From Bacteroidota bacterium (GTDB taxonomy: Bacteria > Bacteroidota > Bacteroidia > 2-12-FULL-35-15), in contig JAHEYB010000030.1 of NCBI GenBank assembly GCA_023251805.1, forward strand, positions 4,183-40,409: DNA of 36,227 nt. Reading direction: 5' to 3'. How positions within the stretch are numbered: position 1 is the first letter of the stretch; every line of letters starts with the position of its first letter. The translations under genes and the position numbers were made by a program. A model generated the notes under the pieces. It saw only the letters and a program-made list of their open reading frames with translations, searched no databases and was not told the DNA's origin. Shown here piece after piece: positions 15,456 through 23,213 of the stretch.

Positions 15456-16382
15456 ATGTCTCAAAAAACTAGAATTGGAATTCTTGGAATTGGAGCGGTT
15501 GGCGGGTATTTTGGCGGGCAATTAGCTGAAAAATATTCCAATTCAACTTCTGTTGAAATTATTTTTATTGCAAGAGAAAGAAGTGCAAAAATTATTGGAG
15601 AAAAGGGATTAAAAATAATTACTCCTACAAATGAAAAAATTGTTTTCCCACATATAGTTAGTAATAACTCAAAAGAAATTGGCAAATTAGATTATTTGAT
15701 ATGCTGTGTAAAGAGTTATGATTTAGCCGAAAGTTTAACAGAACTAAAAGATTGTATTCATAACGAAACCATTTTGTTACCTCTTTTAAATGGTGTGGAT
15801 GCAACAGAAATTATTCACTCTGTTTTGCCAGATGCCAACGCTTGGAACGGCTGTGTCTATATTATTGCTCGTTTAACAGAACCAGGAATAGTAACAGAAA
15901 GTGGAAAAATTCATTCTCTTTATTTTGGTTCCGAACAAAATGATGAAAGACTAAACCAATTTAATTCTATTCTGTTAGAAGCAGGCATTGATTCTCATTT
16001 ATCGGAAAACAGCATTCACACCATCTGGGAAAAATATATTTTTATTTCGGTCGGAGCAACTCTTACCAGCTACTTAAATCTGCCTATTCGCGCTATTTTA
16101 GAACATGAAAATCATAAAAAATTAGCTTACATGCTATTGAACGAAATAAAAGCGGTAGCGGACGCCAAGAAAATAATTTTGCCAAGCAACATTATTGAGA
16201 AAACCATAACTACAATGGAAAGTTTGCCTTACGAAACTACAACATCGATGCATAGTGATTTTATAAAAGGAGGAAAAACAGAATACCGCTCACTAACCGA
16301 ATATGTAGTAAAAACAGGAAAAACATTACATGTAGAAACTCCTGAATATGAAAAAATATTGCAAAATTTAAAATCCCGCTAA
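15456..16382 (+). CDS. panE: 2-dehydropantoate 2-reductase (ketopantoate reductase)
   Basis: The 308-residue protein has an N-terminal Rossmann fold with GILGIGAVGGYFGGQLA (GxGxxG), the expected CCVKSYDLAESL after the third strand, LLPLLNGVD, and a C-terminal helical domain ending EYRSLTEYVVKTGKTLHVETPEY. These are features of the PanE/ApbA family, which reduces ketopantoate to pantoate with NADPH in pantothenate and CoA synthesis. Some paralogues act on other 2-keto acids, and no other pan gene is nearby, so the exact substrate is likely but not certain. It starts one base after the acetyltransferase stop. Confidence 0.85.
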   Translation: MSQKTRIGILGIGAVGGYFGGQLAEKYSNSTSVEIIFIARERSAKIIGEKGLKIITPTNEKIVFPHIVSNNSKEIGKLDYLICCVKSYDLAESLTELKDCIHNETILLPLLNGVDATEIIHSVLPDANAWNGCVYIIARLTEPGIVTESGKIHSLYFGSEQNDERLNQFNSILLEAGIDSHLSENSIHTIWEKYIFISVGATLTSYLNLPIRAILEHENHKKLAYMLLNEIKAVADAKKIILPSNIIEKTITTMESLPYETTTSMHSDFIKGGKTEYRSLTEYVVKTGKTLHVETPEYEKILQNLKSR

Positions 16383-16385
16383 CAA

Positions 16386-16922
16386 TTACATTTTATTGTT
16401 AATCATCTTAAACAAAGCCTTTGCATCTGCATCATTCAATTGAATACCAAACTTTATTTCTTTTCCGTAATAATCAAAGGCCAGTTTTTCACCTGCTATT
16501 ACCCAATAAGAATTATTTAAATTTTCGAAAAAGGAATTTTCCTTACTCTCAATTTGTCTAAATTCTTTCATAAAATCGAACTCATACACTTTTATCTTCC
16601 CTCTACCTTTCACATCTCGCTTATAAAATAATTTTCGCTCACGCAATTTTATTTTTTCTACTCCTGATAATCGCCATATCAATGCTTTATATATTTTATA
16701 TTCAAAATATGCCCAAAAACCCAACCATACAATTATTGCAACACGTGTTTGATGATCAGGAATAAAAAAATACTCAATAAACACGGCTACCCCACCGAGC
16801 GTCCACAAAACAAACCAAATTAACAGTAATTGCTTTTTGGTTTTATCAATCGAAGAAAGAATAACGATACTCGTTTCGTTTTCCTTTTTTTTAATACTTA
16901 TTCTTTCGCCAATATATTCCAT
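16386..16922 (-). CDS. Small two-helix membrane protein of unknown function
   Basis: From ATG at 16922 the protein has 178 residues: a short N-terminal strand region (YIGERISIKKKENETSIVIL), two membrane helices close together (about 31-52, LLLIWFVLWTLGGVAVFIEYF, and 61-78), then a soluble C-terminal domain ending NDADAKALFKMINNKM. A central helix pair between two beta-rich pieces recalls membrane PH-like proteins, but I cannot assign a family. The frame can be extended 45 residues upstream to 17057, but that part overlaps the divergent channel gene and lacks coding character. It is tail-to-tail with panE (3 bases apart) and divergent from the channel gene. Confidence 0.6.
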   Translation of the reverse strand: MEYIGERISIKKKENETSIVILSSIDKTKKQLLLIWFVLWTLGGVAVFIEYFFIPDHQTRVAIIVWLGFWAYFEYKIYKALIWRLSGVEKIKLRERKLFYKRDVKGRGKIKVYEFDFMKEFRQIESKENSFFENLNNSYWVIAGEKLAFDYYGKEIKFGIQLNDADAKALFKMINNKM

Positions 16923-16961
16923 ATAAATAATCAAATAATGGACAAAATTATCAATTAATTC

Positions 16962-16969
16962 TATATTTG
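16962..16969 (+). promoter_or_regulatory. -7 box of the potassium channel gene
   Basis: TATATTTG fits TAnnTTTG exactly, 35 bases before the channel ATG. No good TTTG is seen at the expected -33 position. Confidence 0.45.
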
Positions 16970-17004
16970 TTAAACTTAAAATGAATGAATTATAATCAAG
17001 GACA

Positions 17005-17940
17005 ATGGGAAAAACGAGTGAAAATAAAGAATTGGGCTTTGGGACAAAAACATCCACTCAAAAAAGTCGATTAATAAACAAAGATGGTTCATTCAATGTC
17101 GATCGTATTGAAATATCCAAATGGAGCTCCATTAGTATCTACCATGCATTGGTTTCTATGTCCTGGCGAAAATTTAATTTAGTTGTGTTCATTTATTTTA
17201 TAATCATCAACGTATTTTTTGCGACACTATACTACTATACTGGGATGCAAGGTTTAAAGGGTGTTGAAGCTACAAGTGAATTTGATAAATTTTTAGAGGC
17301 TTTTTTCTTTAGCACACAAACATTCAGCACAGTAGGTTTTGGAAGGATATCCCCTGCAGGAAACCTCACAAGCTCCATAGCAGCAATTGAATCCTTGGTT
17401 GGTTTATTAGGGTTTGCATTGGCAACCGGCTTGCTCTATGGAAGATTTTCGCGCCCCGTTGCCCGATTAACTTTTAGTAAAAATGCCATTATTGCCCCTT
17501 TTAAAGAAGGAAAAGCGTTTCAATTTCGCTTAGCAAACAAAATGAGAAACAGCCAAATTTCTGATATGAGTTGCAGAGTGACTCTTTCAAAACTCGAAAA
17601 TGAAAATGGTCAAATGGTCAGAAGATTCAGAGTGCTTGAACTGGAAATTAAAAATATCATTTTCTTCCCTATGACTTGGACCATTAATCATCCAATTGAT
17701 GAAAACAGTCCGCTTTATGAAATGACTGAAAAAGAGATGCACGAAGCGGATTTGGAATTTATGATTTCTTTAAGCGGATTTGATGATACATTTTCTCAAA
17801 ACGTAACATCACGCTATTCCTATACACATGAAGAGCTTATTTACGGAGCCAAATGGATAAGTGTGTTCAGTCAGAATGAAGAGGGGCAAACATCCCAAGA
17901 CCTTAACAAATTAAGTTTATTTGAAAAAGTGACACTGTAA
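17005..17940 (+). CDS. Inward-rectifier-type potassium channel (KirBac family)
   Basis: The 311-residue protein has a membrane helix at about 57-77, a pore loop with selectivity filter TVGFG at 109-113 (FSTQTFSTVGFGRISP), and a second helix at about 124-145 ending LLYGRFSRP. The C-terminal 165 residues form the immunoglobulin-like cytoplasmic domain of Kir channels (AFQFRLANKMRNSQISDM, then TWTINHPIDENSPLYEM). KirBac channels are tetramers passing K+ under control of lipids or ligands bound to this domain. The filter has Phe where TVGYG is commoner, a change tolerated in K+ channels. The 50-residue N-terminus includes the amphipathic slide helix region before TM1. Family assignment is strong. 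Confidence 0.9.
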   Translation: MGKTSENKELGFGTKTSTQKSRLINKDGSFNVDRIEISKWSSISIYHALVSMSWRKFNLVVFIYFIIINVFFATLYYYTGMQGLKGVEATSEFDKFLEAFFFSTQTFSTVGFGRISPAGNLTSSIAAIESLVGLLGFALATGLLYGRFSRPVARLTFSKNAIIAPFKEGKAFQFRLANKMRNSQISDMSCRVTLSKLENENGQMVRRFRVLELEIKNIIFFPMTWTINHPIDENSPLYEMTEKEMHEADLEFMISLSGFDDTFSQNVTSRYSYTHEELIYGAKWISVFSQNEEGQTSQDLNKLSLFEKVTL

Positions 17941-17980
17941 ATTATTTTTATAGCTTCGGAAATCAACTAAATCTGTGAAC

Positions 17981-20170
17981 CTAATCTTTCACAATTTTTC
18001 TCACTTCCACTCTATCATTTGTTACAAAACGAATAAAGTAAACACCTGCTGAAATTTGGTTTACATCCATTTCAATTAGGCTACTTGAACTAATGTTTTG
18101 TTTAACTTGCTTCACTTCTTTTCCATTGACATCAAAAACAAAAATAGTCACTGCTTCATTTTCGTGACCATAAAATTTAACAGAAATAGAATTGTCAGCC
18201 GGCTGAGGATAAATGGTTTCAATCAGTCCTATGGAGGATGAATAATTTGGAACACCAGTAGTCACAACACAAGGACTTGTACAAAATTTAGAAAGCATTC
18301 GAGCATACGCTGCTTGGGTATAAATTCCTGCCTCCGTAATGGTCCAAGAATTCACCGGCCAGCTAGTATTAAAATCTTTCCATGATTTTTGGATGGGTTG
18401 ATTTTTAGGAGGATCCAAACTTTCGGCAACACACATAGCATTATTAGCAGCGCTTCCGCATCCACTCGGACAACATACATCCCAATCGTAAGAAGGATTT
18501 ACACCACCTGGGATAAATCCAGGCGCAGGACCATACATTGAGATACCTACTTCATCCCATAAGGCACTTCCATTTTCAAACCAGCTATGATAAAAAGATG
18601 TAACGGAATTTTCAGCACCAAATTTTCCCATATTGCTTAAATACGTTTTTGAATTTGGATTTACTCCATGAAAATAATGAACAAAACCAGAAGCAGCATT
18701 TGTATAATTTGTGGCATTTGGAGCATCAAAATTATATCGAATCATCGCCAAAAACATATTTCCTTGCTTCGATTTAGTTTGATTACTATTCCAAGTATAA
18801 TTTCCATCATTCAAATAAGCACGATAAGCATCTGTATTTCCGGTATAAGCAGGAAGGTTATCTACATTCCAAGTACTCAATGAATTGCTATAAGCGCTTA
18901 CAATTGCATTTTTTACAGAAACAGTTGCACCGGGCAAAGCTGCATAATACAAACACATATCCTGTTCATTTCCTTCAAACGGATAAGCAAACGTCCACAT
19001 CAATAAATGTATATTGTTATAATTTGCATCCACAAATGATTTGTAAGTTGCACCTCCTGTTAAAGCATATAAATAAGTTGCTGCGGCAAATTTTCTACAC
19101 AAAGTTTGATAGGTGTCCAATTCTTGTTCGCCTGCTGCCAACACACCGGAATTATAAAAAGTAACGCTTGGATTTGCATTCGCCCATGTCCATGCATTTA
19201 CAGCCGCTGTTAGTAAAGTGGTTCCGTAAGTTGTTAATCCAACCGAATTATATTGTTTTGCGGCTAATGCAAAAATTCCTGCCGCTGATAAAGTGGCTGA
19301 GGTATTTGCTGGTCCATATCTTCTGTAAGCAGCATCTGCTGATGGTGGACTCGCCCCTCCGCCTCCAATTACACTTAATACCGAACCATCTGAATTTTGC
19401 ATTTTCAACAGCCAATCCAATTCATATTTTGTTTCGTCCAATATATCCGGAATGCCGTTTCCTGATTCAGGAATATTATAATTATCTGCCCACACAGTCG
19501 GTTTTTCTTCATAAGCTAGCAGCAAATCACACAATGTTCCCCATGTAAAATTTACATACTTGTTGTAATCACCAGCATCATACCATCCTCCTGAAAGATT
19601 TTTTGATGTTCCAATAGTTGGAGAAGAATACAATCGGCAATCTAAATCTTGTTGTGTTCCTAAATGACTCGCTCCGTCAACATATCCTGTGTCAACAAAG
19701 GGATACGACTTCGCAAAACCACATCTTTGATAATAAAACATGCGCATTGCTATTTTTAGAACATCGTTATAAACACAATTGTTTATTTCGAAGCGATAAG
19801 AACCCACGTTGTTTGTGGGATCAAAAACATAATAACTTCCTGGAGTTACTACCGAAGAAAAATCAAACCAAAATACTTTGTCCCCCGATTGAGACTGTGT
19901 TGCTCCGCCATTCCAAGTGGTTATAGCTCCTGAAAATACAATTGCATCTGTAATCCAATTACGTACCTGATAAGTTGCTCCGGGAGAAAAAGACAATGCA
20001 GAATTATAGCCAACCTGAGGATCGCTGATAACAGCAATTTTTTGGTCTCCCGTTTTGTAACCGAATTGGTCAATTTTAATAAACTGGGAAATAGTTGCAG
20101 GAATTGCATGAGTAACTAGCACAGCTAGCAGAAAGAAAAGTGTTGAGAGTAATTTTCTATTTTTTCTCAT
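17981..20170 (-). CDS. T9SS-secreted glycoside hydrolase family 9 (endoglucanase-like)
   Basis: The 729-residue protein has a signal peptide (about 1-22), an N-terminal immunoglobulin-like CelD_N domain (about 28-130, QFIKIDQFGYKTGDQKIAV), then a GH9 (alpha/alpha)6 catalytic domain. The base aspartates lie in GGWYDAGDYNKY (DAGD at 198-201) and the likely proton donor is Glu613 in SWTITEAGIYTQAA. The last 80 residues, from YPQPADNSISVKF to VYFIRFVTNDRVEVRKIVKD, are a type A T9SS sorting domain. GH9 enzymes cut beta-1,4-glucans by inversion. It should be exported by Sec, moved through the T9SS and released or surface-anchored. It is alone: no SusC/SusD pair, sugar transporter or other hydrolase lies nearby. 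A promoter lies just upstream. Confidence 0.92.
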   Translation of the reverse strand: MRKNRKLLSTLFFLLAVLVTHAIPATISQFIKIDQFGYKTGDQKIAVISDPQVGYNSALSFSPGATYQVRNWITDAIVFSGAITTWNGGATQSQSGDKVFWFDFSSVVTPGSYYVFDPTNNVGSYRFEINNCVYNDVLKIAMRMFYYQRCGFAKSYPFVDTGYVDGASHLGTQQDLDCRLYSSPTIGTSKNLSGGWYDAGDYNKYVNFTWGTLCDLLLAYEEKPTVWADNYNIPESGNGIPDILDETKYELDWLLKMQNSDGSVLSVIGGGGASPPSADAAYRRYGPANTSATLSAAGIFALAAKQYNSVGLTTYGTTLLTAAVNAWTWANANPSVTFYNSGVLAAGEQELDTYQTLCRKFAAATYLYALTGGATYKSFVDANYNNIHLLMWTFAYPFEGNEQDMCLYYAALPGATVSVKNAIVSAYSNSLSTWNVDNLPAYTGNTDAYRAYLNDGNYTWNSNQTKSKQGNMFLAMIRYNFDAPNATNYTNAASGFVHYFHGVNPNSKTYLSNMGKFGAENSVTSFYHSWFENGSALWDEVGISMYGPAPGFIPGGVNPSYDWDVCCPSGCGSAANNAMCVAESLDPPKNQPIQKSWKDFNTSWPVNSWTITEAGIYTQAAYARMLSKFCTSPCVVTTGVPNYSSSIGLIETIYPQPADNSISVKFYGHENEAVTIFVFDVNGKEVKQVKQNISSSSLIEMDVNQISAGVYFIRFVTNDRVEVRKIVKD

Positions 20171-20190
20171 AGTATAAATTTTGATCCTAT

Positions 20191-20223
20191 CAAATATAGA
20201 CCAAAAACACCTTTACTTACAAA
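20191..20223 (-). promoter_or_regulatory. Promoter of the GH9 gene
   Basis: On the minus strand TTTG (20223-20220) and TATATTTG (20198-20191) are separated by 21 bases, matching the Bacteroidota -33/-7 consensus. The predicted start is near 20184, giving a leader of about 14 bases before ATG 20170. Confidence 0.65.
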
Positions 20224-20225
20224 TT

Positions 20226-20269
20226 AAAAAAATTACGAATTATTGGTAATAGGCTTTGCCGGTATTACC
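20226..20269 (-). terminator. Hairpin and U tract ending the small transcription unit
   Basis: On the minus strand GGTAATA...GGC (20269-20258) pairs with GCC...TATTACC (20254-20245): 7 bp, a two-base bulge, 3 bp and an AAA loop. Seven T residues (20232-20226) follow after 12 bases. The spacing is longer than for a classic intrinsic terminator, but the combination fits the 3' end of a short RNA starting near 20339. Confidence 0.5.
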
Positions 20270-20322
20270 GCTACTACAATTGAGTAAAAGATAGTTAGGA
20301 TGATTTGTTCTGCTTTTGTCAT
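20233..20322 (-). CDS. Possible 29-residue membrane peptide (or small RNA)
   Basis: An ATG at 20322 opens a 29-codon frame ending in TAA at 20233-20235. The peptide starts MTKAEQII and is followed by a hydrophobic run (about residues 7-22, ILTIFYSIVVAVIP), then a polar tail with KPITNNS, the shape of a single-span microprotein. The frame lies inside a unit with a perfect-consensus promoter upstream (20346-20377) and a hairpin overlapping its 3' end. The RNA itself may be the product, or it may be both. I know no homologue. The evidence is position and composition only. Confidence 0.38.
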   Translation of the reverse strand: MTKAEQIILTIFYSIVVAVIPAKPITNNS

Positions 20323-20345
20323 TAGAGAGAGAGATTTGATTCACT

Positions 20346-20377
20346 CAAATATAAAATGCAAACAAAGTGAATGCAAA
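20346..20377 (-). promoter_or_regulatory. Consensus promoter driving the small unit upstream of GH9
   Basis: On the minus strand TTTG (20377-20374) and TATATTTG (20353-20346) are separated by exactly 20 bases. All fixed positions of the -33/-7 consensus match. A second TTTGCATT word lies within the spacer. Transcription should start near 20339. Confidence 0.6.
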
Positions 20378-20461
20378 CCCAAATGAGTCGACTATTTGAA
20401 GTCGGAGCTCAAATACACTTCTATAAATGCCTATTGGTAAGCTAAAGTAGATGGAGAACGA

Positions 20462-21199
20462 TTATTTTTCAGAAAACAAATAGTGGCCTGCTTTATCAAC
20501 TGAAACTTTAGGCAATTGTTGCTTTTGCTCAAAAAAATCGTAGCCGGTTTTTAAGTTTTTCCAAAAATCCGTATGCTTCGCATTTTCTTTTACTAAAAAT
20601 GCCATTCCTTTTTCGTCCATTTTGGTCGGAAAAATATGAACCTGGATAGTTTGTTGTCCATTATTGCGAGCCTCCACAGCTAAAATATATACTTCTTTTA
20701 TATACATATCTGTTAGAGGCATACAGCCTATAGTTACACAATTTCCGTGAATCATGATATCACCTCCTAAGTTCCCTTTTCCGATAATTTTATCACTTGC
20801 ATTTGGATAACTAACTCCAAGCGACAAATAATAACTGCTGTAAGGATTAAAAACGGCAATCGAGTAAAAACCTTCAGGCACTTGTCCATCACCTTGCATT
20901 CTTTTAGGGCCTAATTCTCCTGAAGAGGCGCAAATGGCATACGTCTTGAACAGTTTGTATTCCTTTTCTGCTTTCGGTTTTAGCCACACCTCAACCACTT
21001 TATCTGCTTTAAAAACACGCAAAAAAAGTTCAAAATTCTCATTTATTCCTTTTTTAGCCAAATCCATTTTTAAGCCATCCCATTTTTCAGAATAGGCAGA
21101 TTTAACTCTGGCTGCTTTTTGCTGAGTTGCCTTAAAAGTTTGGGATGTAACACCTATTGAGAGTGTCAAAGCGAATAAAAGTAGGTTTCGTTTTAGCAT
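20462..21199 (-). CDS. YafK-type L,D-transpeptidase family protein (YkuD domain)
   Basis: The 245-residue protein has a signal peptide (about 1-20, LLLFALTLSIGVTSQ) and a YkuD catalytic domain. The active-site region is GGDIMIHGNCVTIGCMPLTD, with His151 and catalytic Cys159; the IHGxxxTxGCxxxTD spacing is typical of the YafK/LdtF branch rather than classical ErfK/YbiS enzymes. Upstream motifs KTYAICASSGELGPKRMQGDGQVPEGFY also fit that branch. YkuD proteins make or break meso-diaminopimelate cross-links in peptidoglycan. The E. coli YafK homologue removes Lpp from the wall, so a hydrolytic role is possible here. It is divergent from an FtsB/DivIC gene, 89 bases apart, which fits a wall-related neighbourhood. 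Confidence 0.88.
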   Translation of the reverse strand: MLKRNLLLFALTLSIGVTSQTFKATQQKAARVKSAYSEKWDGLKMDLAKKGINENFELFLRVFKADKVVEVWLKPKAEKEYKLFKTYAICASSGELGPKRMQGDGQVPEGFYSIAVFNPYSSYYLSLGVSYPNASDKIIGKGNLGGDIMIHGNCVTIGCMPLTDMYIKEVYILAVEARNNGQQTIQVHIFPTKMDEKGMAFLVKENAKHTDFWKNLKTGYDFFEQKQQLPKVSVDKAGHYLFSEK

Positions 21200-21260
21200 A
21201 TTGTTAATTTTTTAGTTGATAACGTATTTATGAAGAGCAATATTTCGGCCAAAAACAGAT

Positions 21261-21268
21261 TAATTTTG
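21261..21268 (+). promoter_or_regulatory. -7 box of the FtsB/DivIC gene
   Basis: TAATTTTG fits TAnnTTTG exactly, 20 bases before ATG 21289. The upstream -33 candidate (TTTC at 21242) is poor. Confidence 0.45.
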
Positions 21269-21288
21269 TGGAAAGTTAAGAATAGTAA

Positions 21289-21588
21289 ATGAAGAAAATT
21301 GTCGGCTTCTTAAAAAATAAATACCTAATAACTGTTATTGCATTAACAGCATGGGTTATTTTTTTTGATAAAAATGATTTGAAAACACAGCTGGAGCTAA
21401 GAAAAGATGTTCAAAAACTGGAAGAAGAAAGAAACTATTTTGCCAAAGAAATAAAAAGCATCACTTCCGACATTAAGGAATTATATACCAACCCAAAAAC
21501 GCTTGAAAAATTTGCTCGCGAAAAGTACTTAATGAAAAGGGACAATGAAGATATATTTGTAATTGTAGAGGAAAAAACGGAGCGCTAG
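21289..21588 (+). CDS. Septum formation initiator protein (FtsB/DivIC family)
   Basis: The 99-residue protein has a short cytoplasmic N-terminus, one membrane helix (about 12-26, YLITVIALTAWVIFF), a heptad-rich coiled coil (about 33-62, LKTQLELRKDVQKLEEERN) and the family C-terminus NPKTLEKFAREKYLMKRDNEDIFVI. This is the normal size and layout of FtsB/DivIC, which links with FtsL and FtsQ in the divisome and helps switch on septal wall synthesis. In Bacteroidota this gene is commonly annotated as septum formation initiator. Its TAG stop shares the tetramer CTAG with the stop of the convergent receiver gene. Confidence 0.88.
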   Translation: MKKIVGFLKNKYLITVIALTAWVIFFDKNDLKTQLELRKDVQKLEEERNYFAKEIKSITSDIKELYTNPKTLEKFAREKYLMKRDNEDIFVIVEEKTER

Positions 21589-22013
21589 TTCATGTTTATT
21601 AAGCTATCTGCCGTTAAAGGTTTAGATAAATAACTTACCACACTTTTATACGAAATCGATTTTCTTTCATCATCCGGATTCAAAGACGATGTAAGCATCA
21701 CTATTTTAATTTTTGAGGTAATTGCATCCGATAACCGATTGAATTCCTCCAAAAAATAGTAACCATCTGAAATGGGCATATTGATATCCAAAAAAATATA
21801 GGAAGGGAGAATGGAAGGTGCAGAATCTGACCGCAATGTTTCTAAATTTTTCAGAAACTCCAAAGCACTCTGAGCATTAGTGTGAACAAACACGTTTTCG
21901 GTAAACTTTGAATTGATAACAACTTTTTCATTCACGAAGTTATCTATCTTGTTATCATCAACAAGCATTACCACTTTATGTTTCGAAGACTTCGTTTTAT
22001 CTGATGAAAACAT
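21585..22013 (-). CDS. Stand-alone response regulator receiver domain
   Basis: From ATG 22013 the protein has 142 residues and is essentially one CheY-like domain: acidic pair in VMLVDDNKID, phospho-acceptor Asp in YIFLDINMPISDG, Thr/Ser in VMLTSSLNP and Lys in YLSKPL. There is no output domain. Such proteins pass phosphate or act as allosteric partners of kinases; no histidine kinase lies in the window. The frame can be extended 11 residues upstream, but ATG 22013 sits one base after the stop of a 30-codon frame, a typical coupled arrangement. The family call is secure; its role is unknown. Confidence 0.85.
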   Translation of the reverse strand: MFSSDKTKSSKHKVVMLVDDNKIDNFVNEKVVINSKFTENVFVHTNAQSALEFLKNLETLRSDSAPSILPSYIFLDINMPISDGYYFLEEFNRLSDAITSKIKIVMLTSSLNPDDERKSISYKSVVSYLSKPLTADSLINMN

Positions 22014-22014
22014 T

Positions 22015-22107
22015 TTACAAATAAATCTTATAAATAGAAATAGCAAAAACAGTAATTGCTACCAAAACAATTGACCCATACAATATATATCCTAATCTAA
22101 TTTTCAT
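22015..22107 (-). CDS. Predicted 30-residue single-span membrane peptide
   Basis: An ATG at 22107 opens 30 codons ending TAA at 22015-22017. The peptide begins MKIRLGY, continues with about 17 hydrophobic residues (ILYGSIVLVAITVFAISIY) and ends KIYL: a positive N-terminus and one membrane helix. It begins 11 bases after the stop of the T9SS-sorted protein and ends one base before the receiver ATG (TAA-A-ATG), so it fits a three-gene unit. Tight packing on both sides and the clean helix argue that it is translated. I know no homologous family; it could anchor or signal to the receiver protein. Confidence 0.55.
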   Translation of the reverse strand: MKIRLGYILYGSIVLVAITVFAISIYKIYL

Positions 22108-22118
22108 AAAGCAGATTT

Positions 22119-23213
22119 TTATTTAACTATTAATTTTTTACTATATAATTTATTTGCACTCGATGCTGTAACCAAATATGTTCCTTTAGCAAGTTTCCCT
22201 TCTTGGTCAATAGCAACAATTTCATTGTTTGAAGTGCTAATAACTACTTTCGAATAAATTTCATTCCCGGCAATGTCTCTTAAGACAACTAAAACTTCTT
22301 TTCCTTCAAGTTGGCTTAAAGAAATATAGCTAGCAGTATTCTCCTGAACAGGATTAGGAAACAAAGAAATAGATGATTCACCGTTTGAATGGTATTCTAC
22401 GGGAACAATATTGGAAAAGGAGGTTTTTCCATTATAATCTGTTTGCTTCAAGCGATAATAGGAAATCCCTTCATAAGGATTTCTATCTGTATCAAAATAT
22501 TCAACTATTGAAGTACTATTTCCGGCACCATCCACCAAAATTACCTCCGAGAAAATAAGACCATCTTTACTTTTTTCTATTGTGAAATAATCATTGTTTA
22601 ATTCGGAGGCGCTTGTCCATGAAACTTCAATTATTTCAGAATTAACAATCGCATTAAAATTTAGTAGTTCAATAGGTAGCACTGTGGGACCAAAAATAGT
22701 TCCATCATTCTTAAAGGTAGCATCGCCAGGTATTGTAATAGAACCTATTCCAGTTATATCAGCACCATTACCATTAGTAAATACAGGGCTAACTCCTCCC
22801 AATAAAAGGGAACCATTGATTACAACACCATCACTGTTATTATTATTAGTAAAAACATTCACACTCAGGCTGCCACCGGCATCAATGGTTAGAAAACCTC
22901 CATTTTTTACTGTCATTACACCTGCGCCAAGCATACTAAGCGTTCCACCACTTTGAATAGTAATAGATGCAACATCACCTCCTGGCCCAATCGTGATTAA
23001 ACCGGCAGAAAGAGATACTTGATAACCTGTACAAATTACAATATCATCGCCTGCAGCAGGAGTGCAACCGCAGCTTGCGCCTCCACACCCAATAGTAGAC
23101 CACGTACCTGAAGTATTAAAGCCGGTACTGGCTGTTGAATACAAAGTCGATGAAAATAAATTTTCAAAAGCGAAAAGTGCGAAAAAACAAATTAGGAGTA
23201 AATTTTTTTTCAT
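22119..23213 (-). CDS. T9SS-sorted surface protein with beta-helix-like N-terminal part
   Basis: From ATG 23213 the protein has 364 residues: a signal peptide (MKKNLLLICFFALFAF), a cysteine-rich start (GCGGASCGC), then glycine-rich repeats of the type ITIQSGGTLSMLGAGVMTV and FLTIDAGGSLSVN that suggest a right-handed beta helix (about 60-180). Then comes LPIELLNFNAIVNSEIIEVSWTSAS, a linker-plus-immunoglobulin module common in T9SS cargo, and finally a type A sorting domain (SLFPNPVQ ... KGTYLVTASSANKLYSKKLIVK). It should be exported and carried to the surface. A TTG at 23222 is also in frame but less likely. No enzymatic motif is seen. Confidence 0.82.
   Translation of the reverse strand: MKKNLLLICFFALFAFENLFSSTLYSTASTGFNTSGTWSTIGCGGASCGCTPAAGDDIVICTGYQVSLSAGLITIGPGGDVASITIQSGGTLSMLGAGVMTVKNGGFLTIDAGGSLSVNVFTNNNNSDGVVINGSLLLGGVSPVFTNGNGADITGIGSITIPGDATFKNDGTIFGPTVLPIELLNFNAIVNSEIIEVSWTSASELNNDYFTIEKSKDGLIFSEVILVDGAGNSTSIVEYFDTDRNPYEGISYYRLKQTDYNGKTSFSNIVPVEYHSNGESSISLFPNPVQENTASYISLSQLEGKEVLVVLRDIAGNEIYSKVVISTSNNEIVAIDQEGKLAKGTYLVTASSANKLYSKKLIVK

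Noticed and set aside
19168-19548. Plus-strand frames of 94-126 codons opposite the GH9 gene
   Set aside because: The GH9 product has intact catalytic motifs on the minus strand; the plus-strand translations show no recognisable pattern.
20371-20445. A 24-codon plus-strand frame in the gap after the GH9 promoter region
   Set aside because: It is short and mixed in composition, with no promoter box on that strand and no coupling to a neighbour.
22594-22956. A 120-codon plus-strand frame opposite the T9SS cargo gene
   Set aside because: It is a proline/serine-rich mirror of glycine-rich beta-helix codons.
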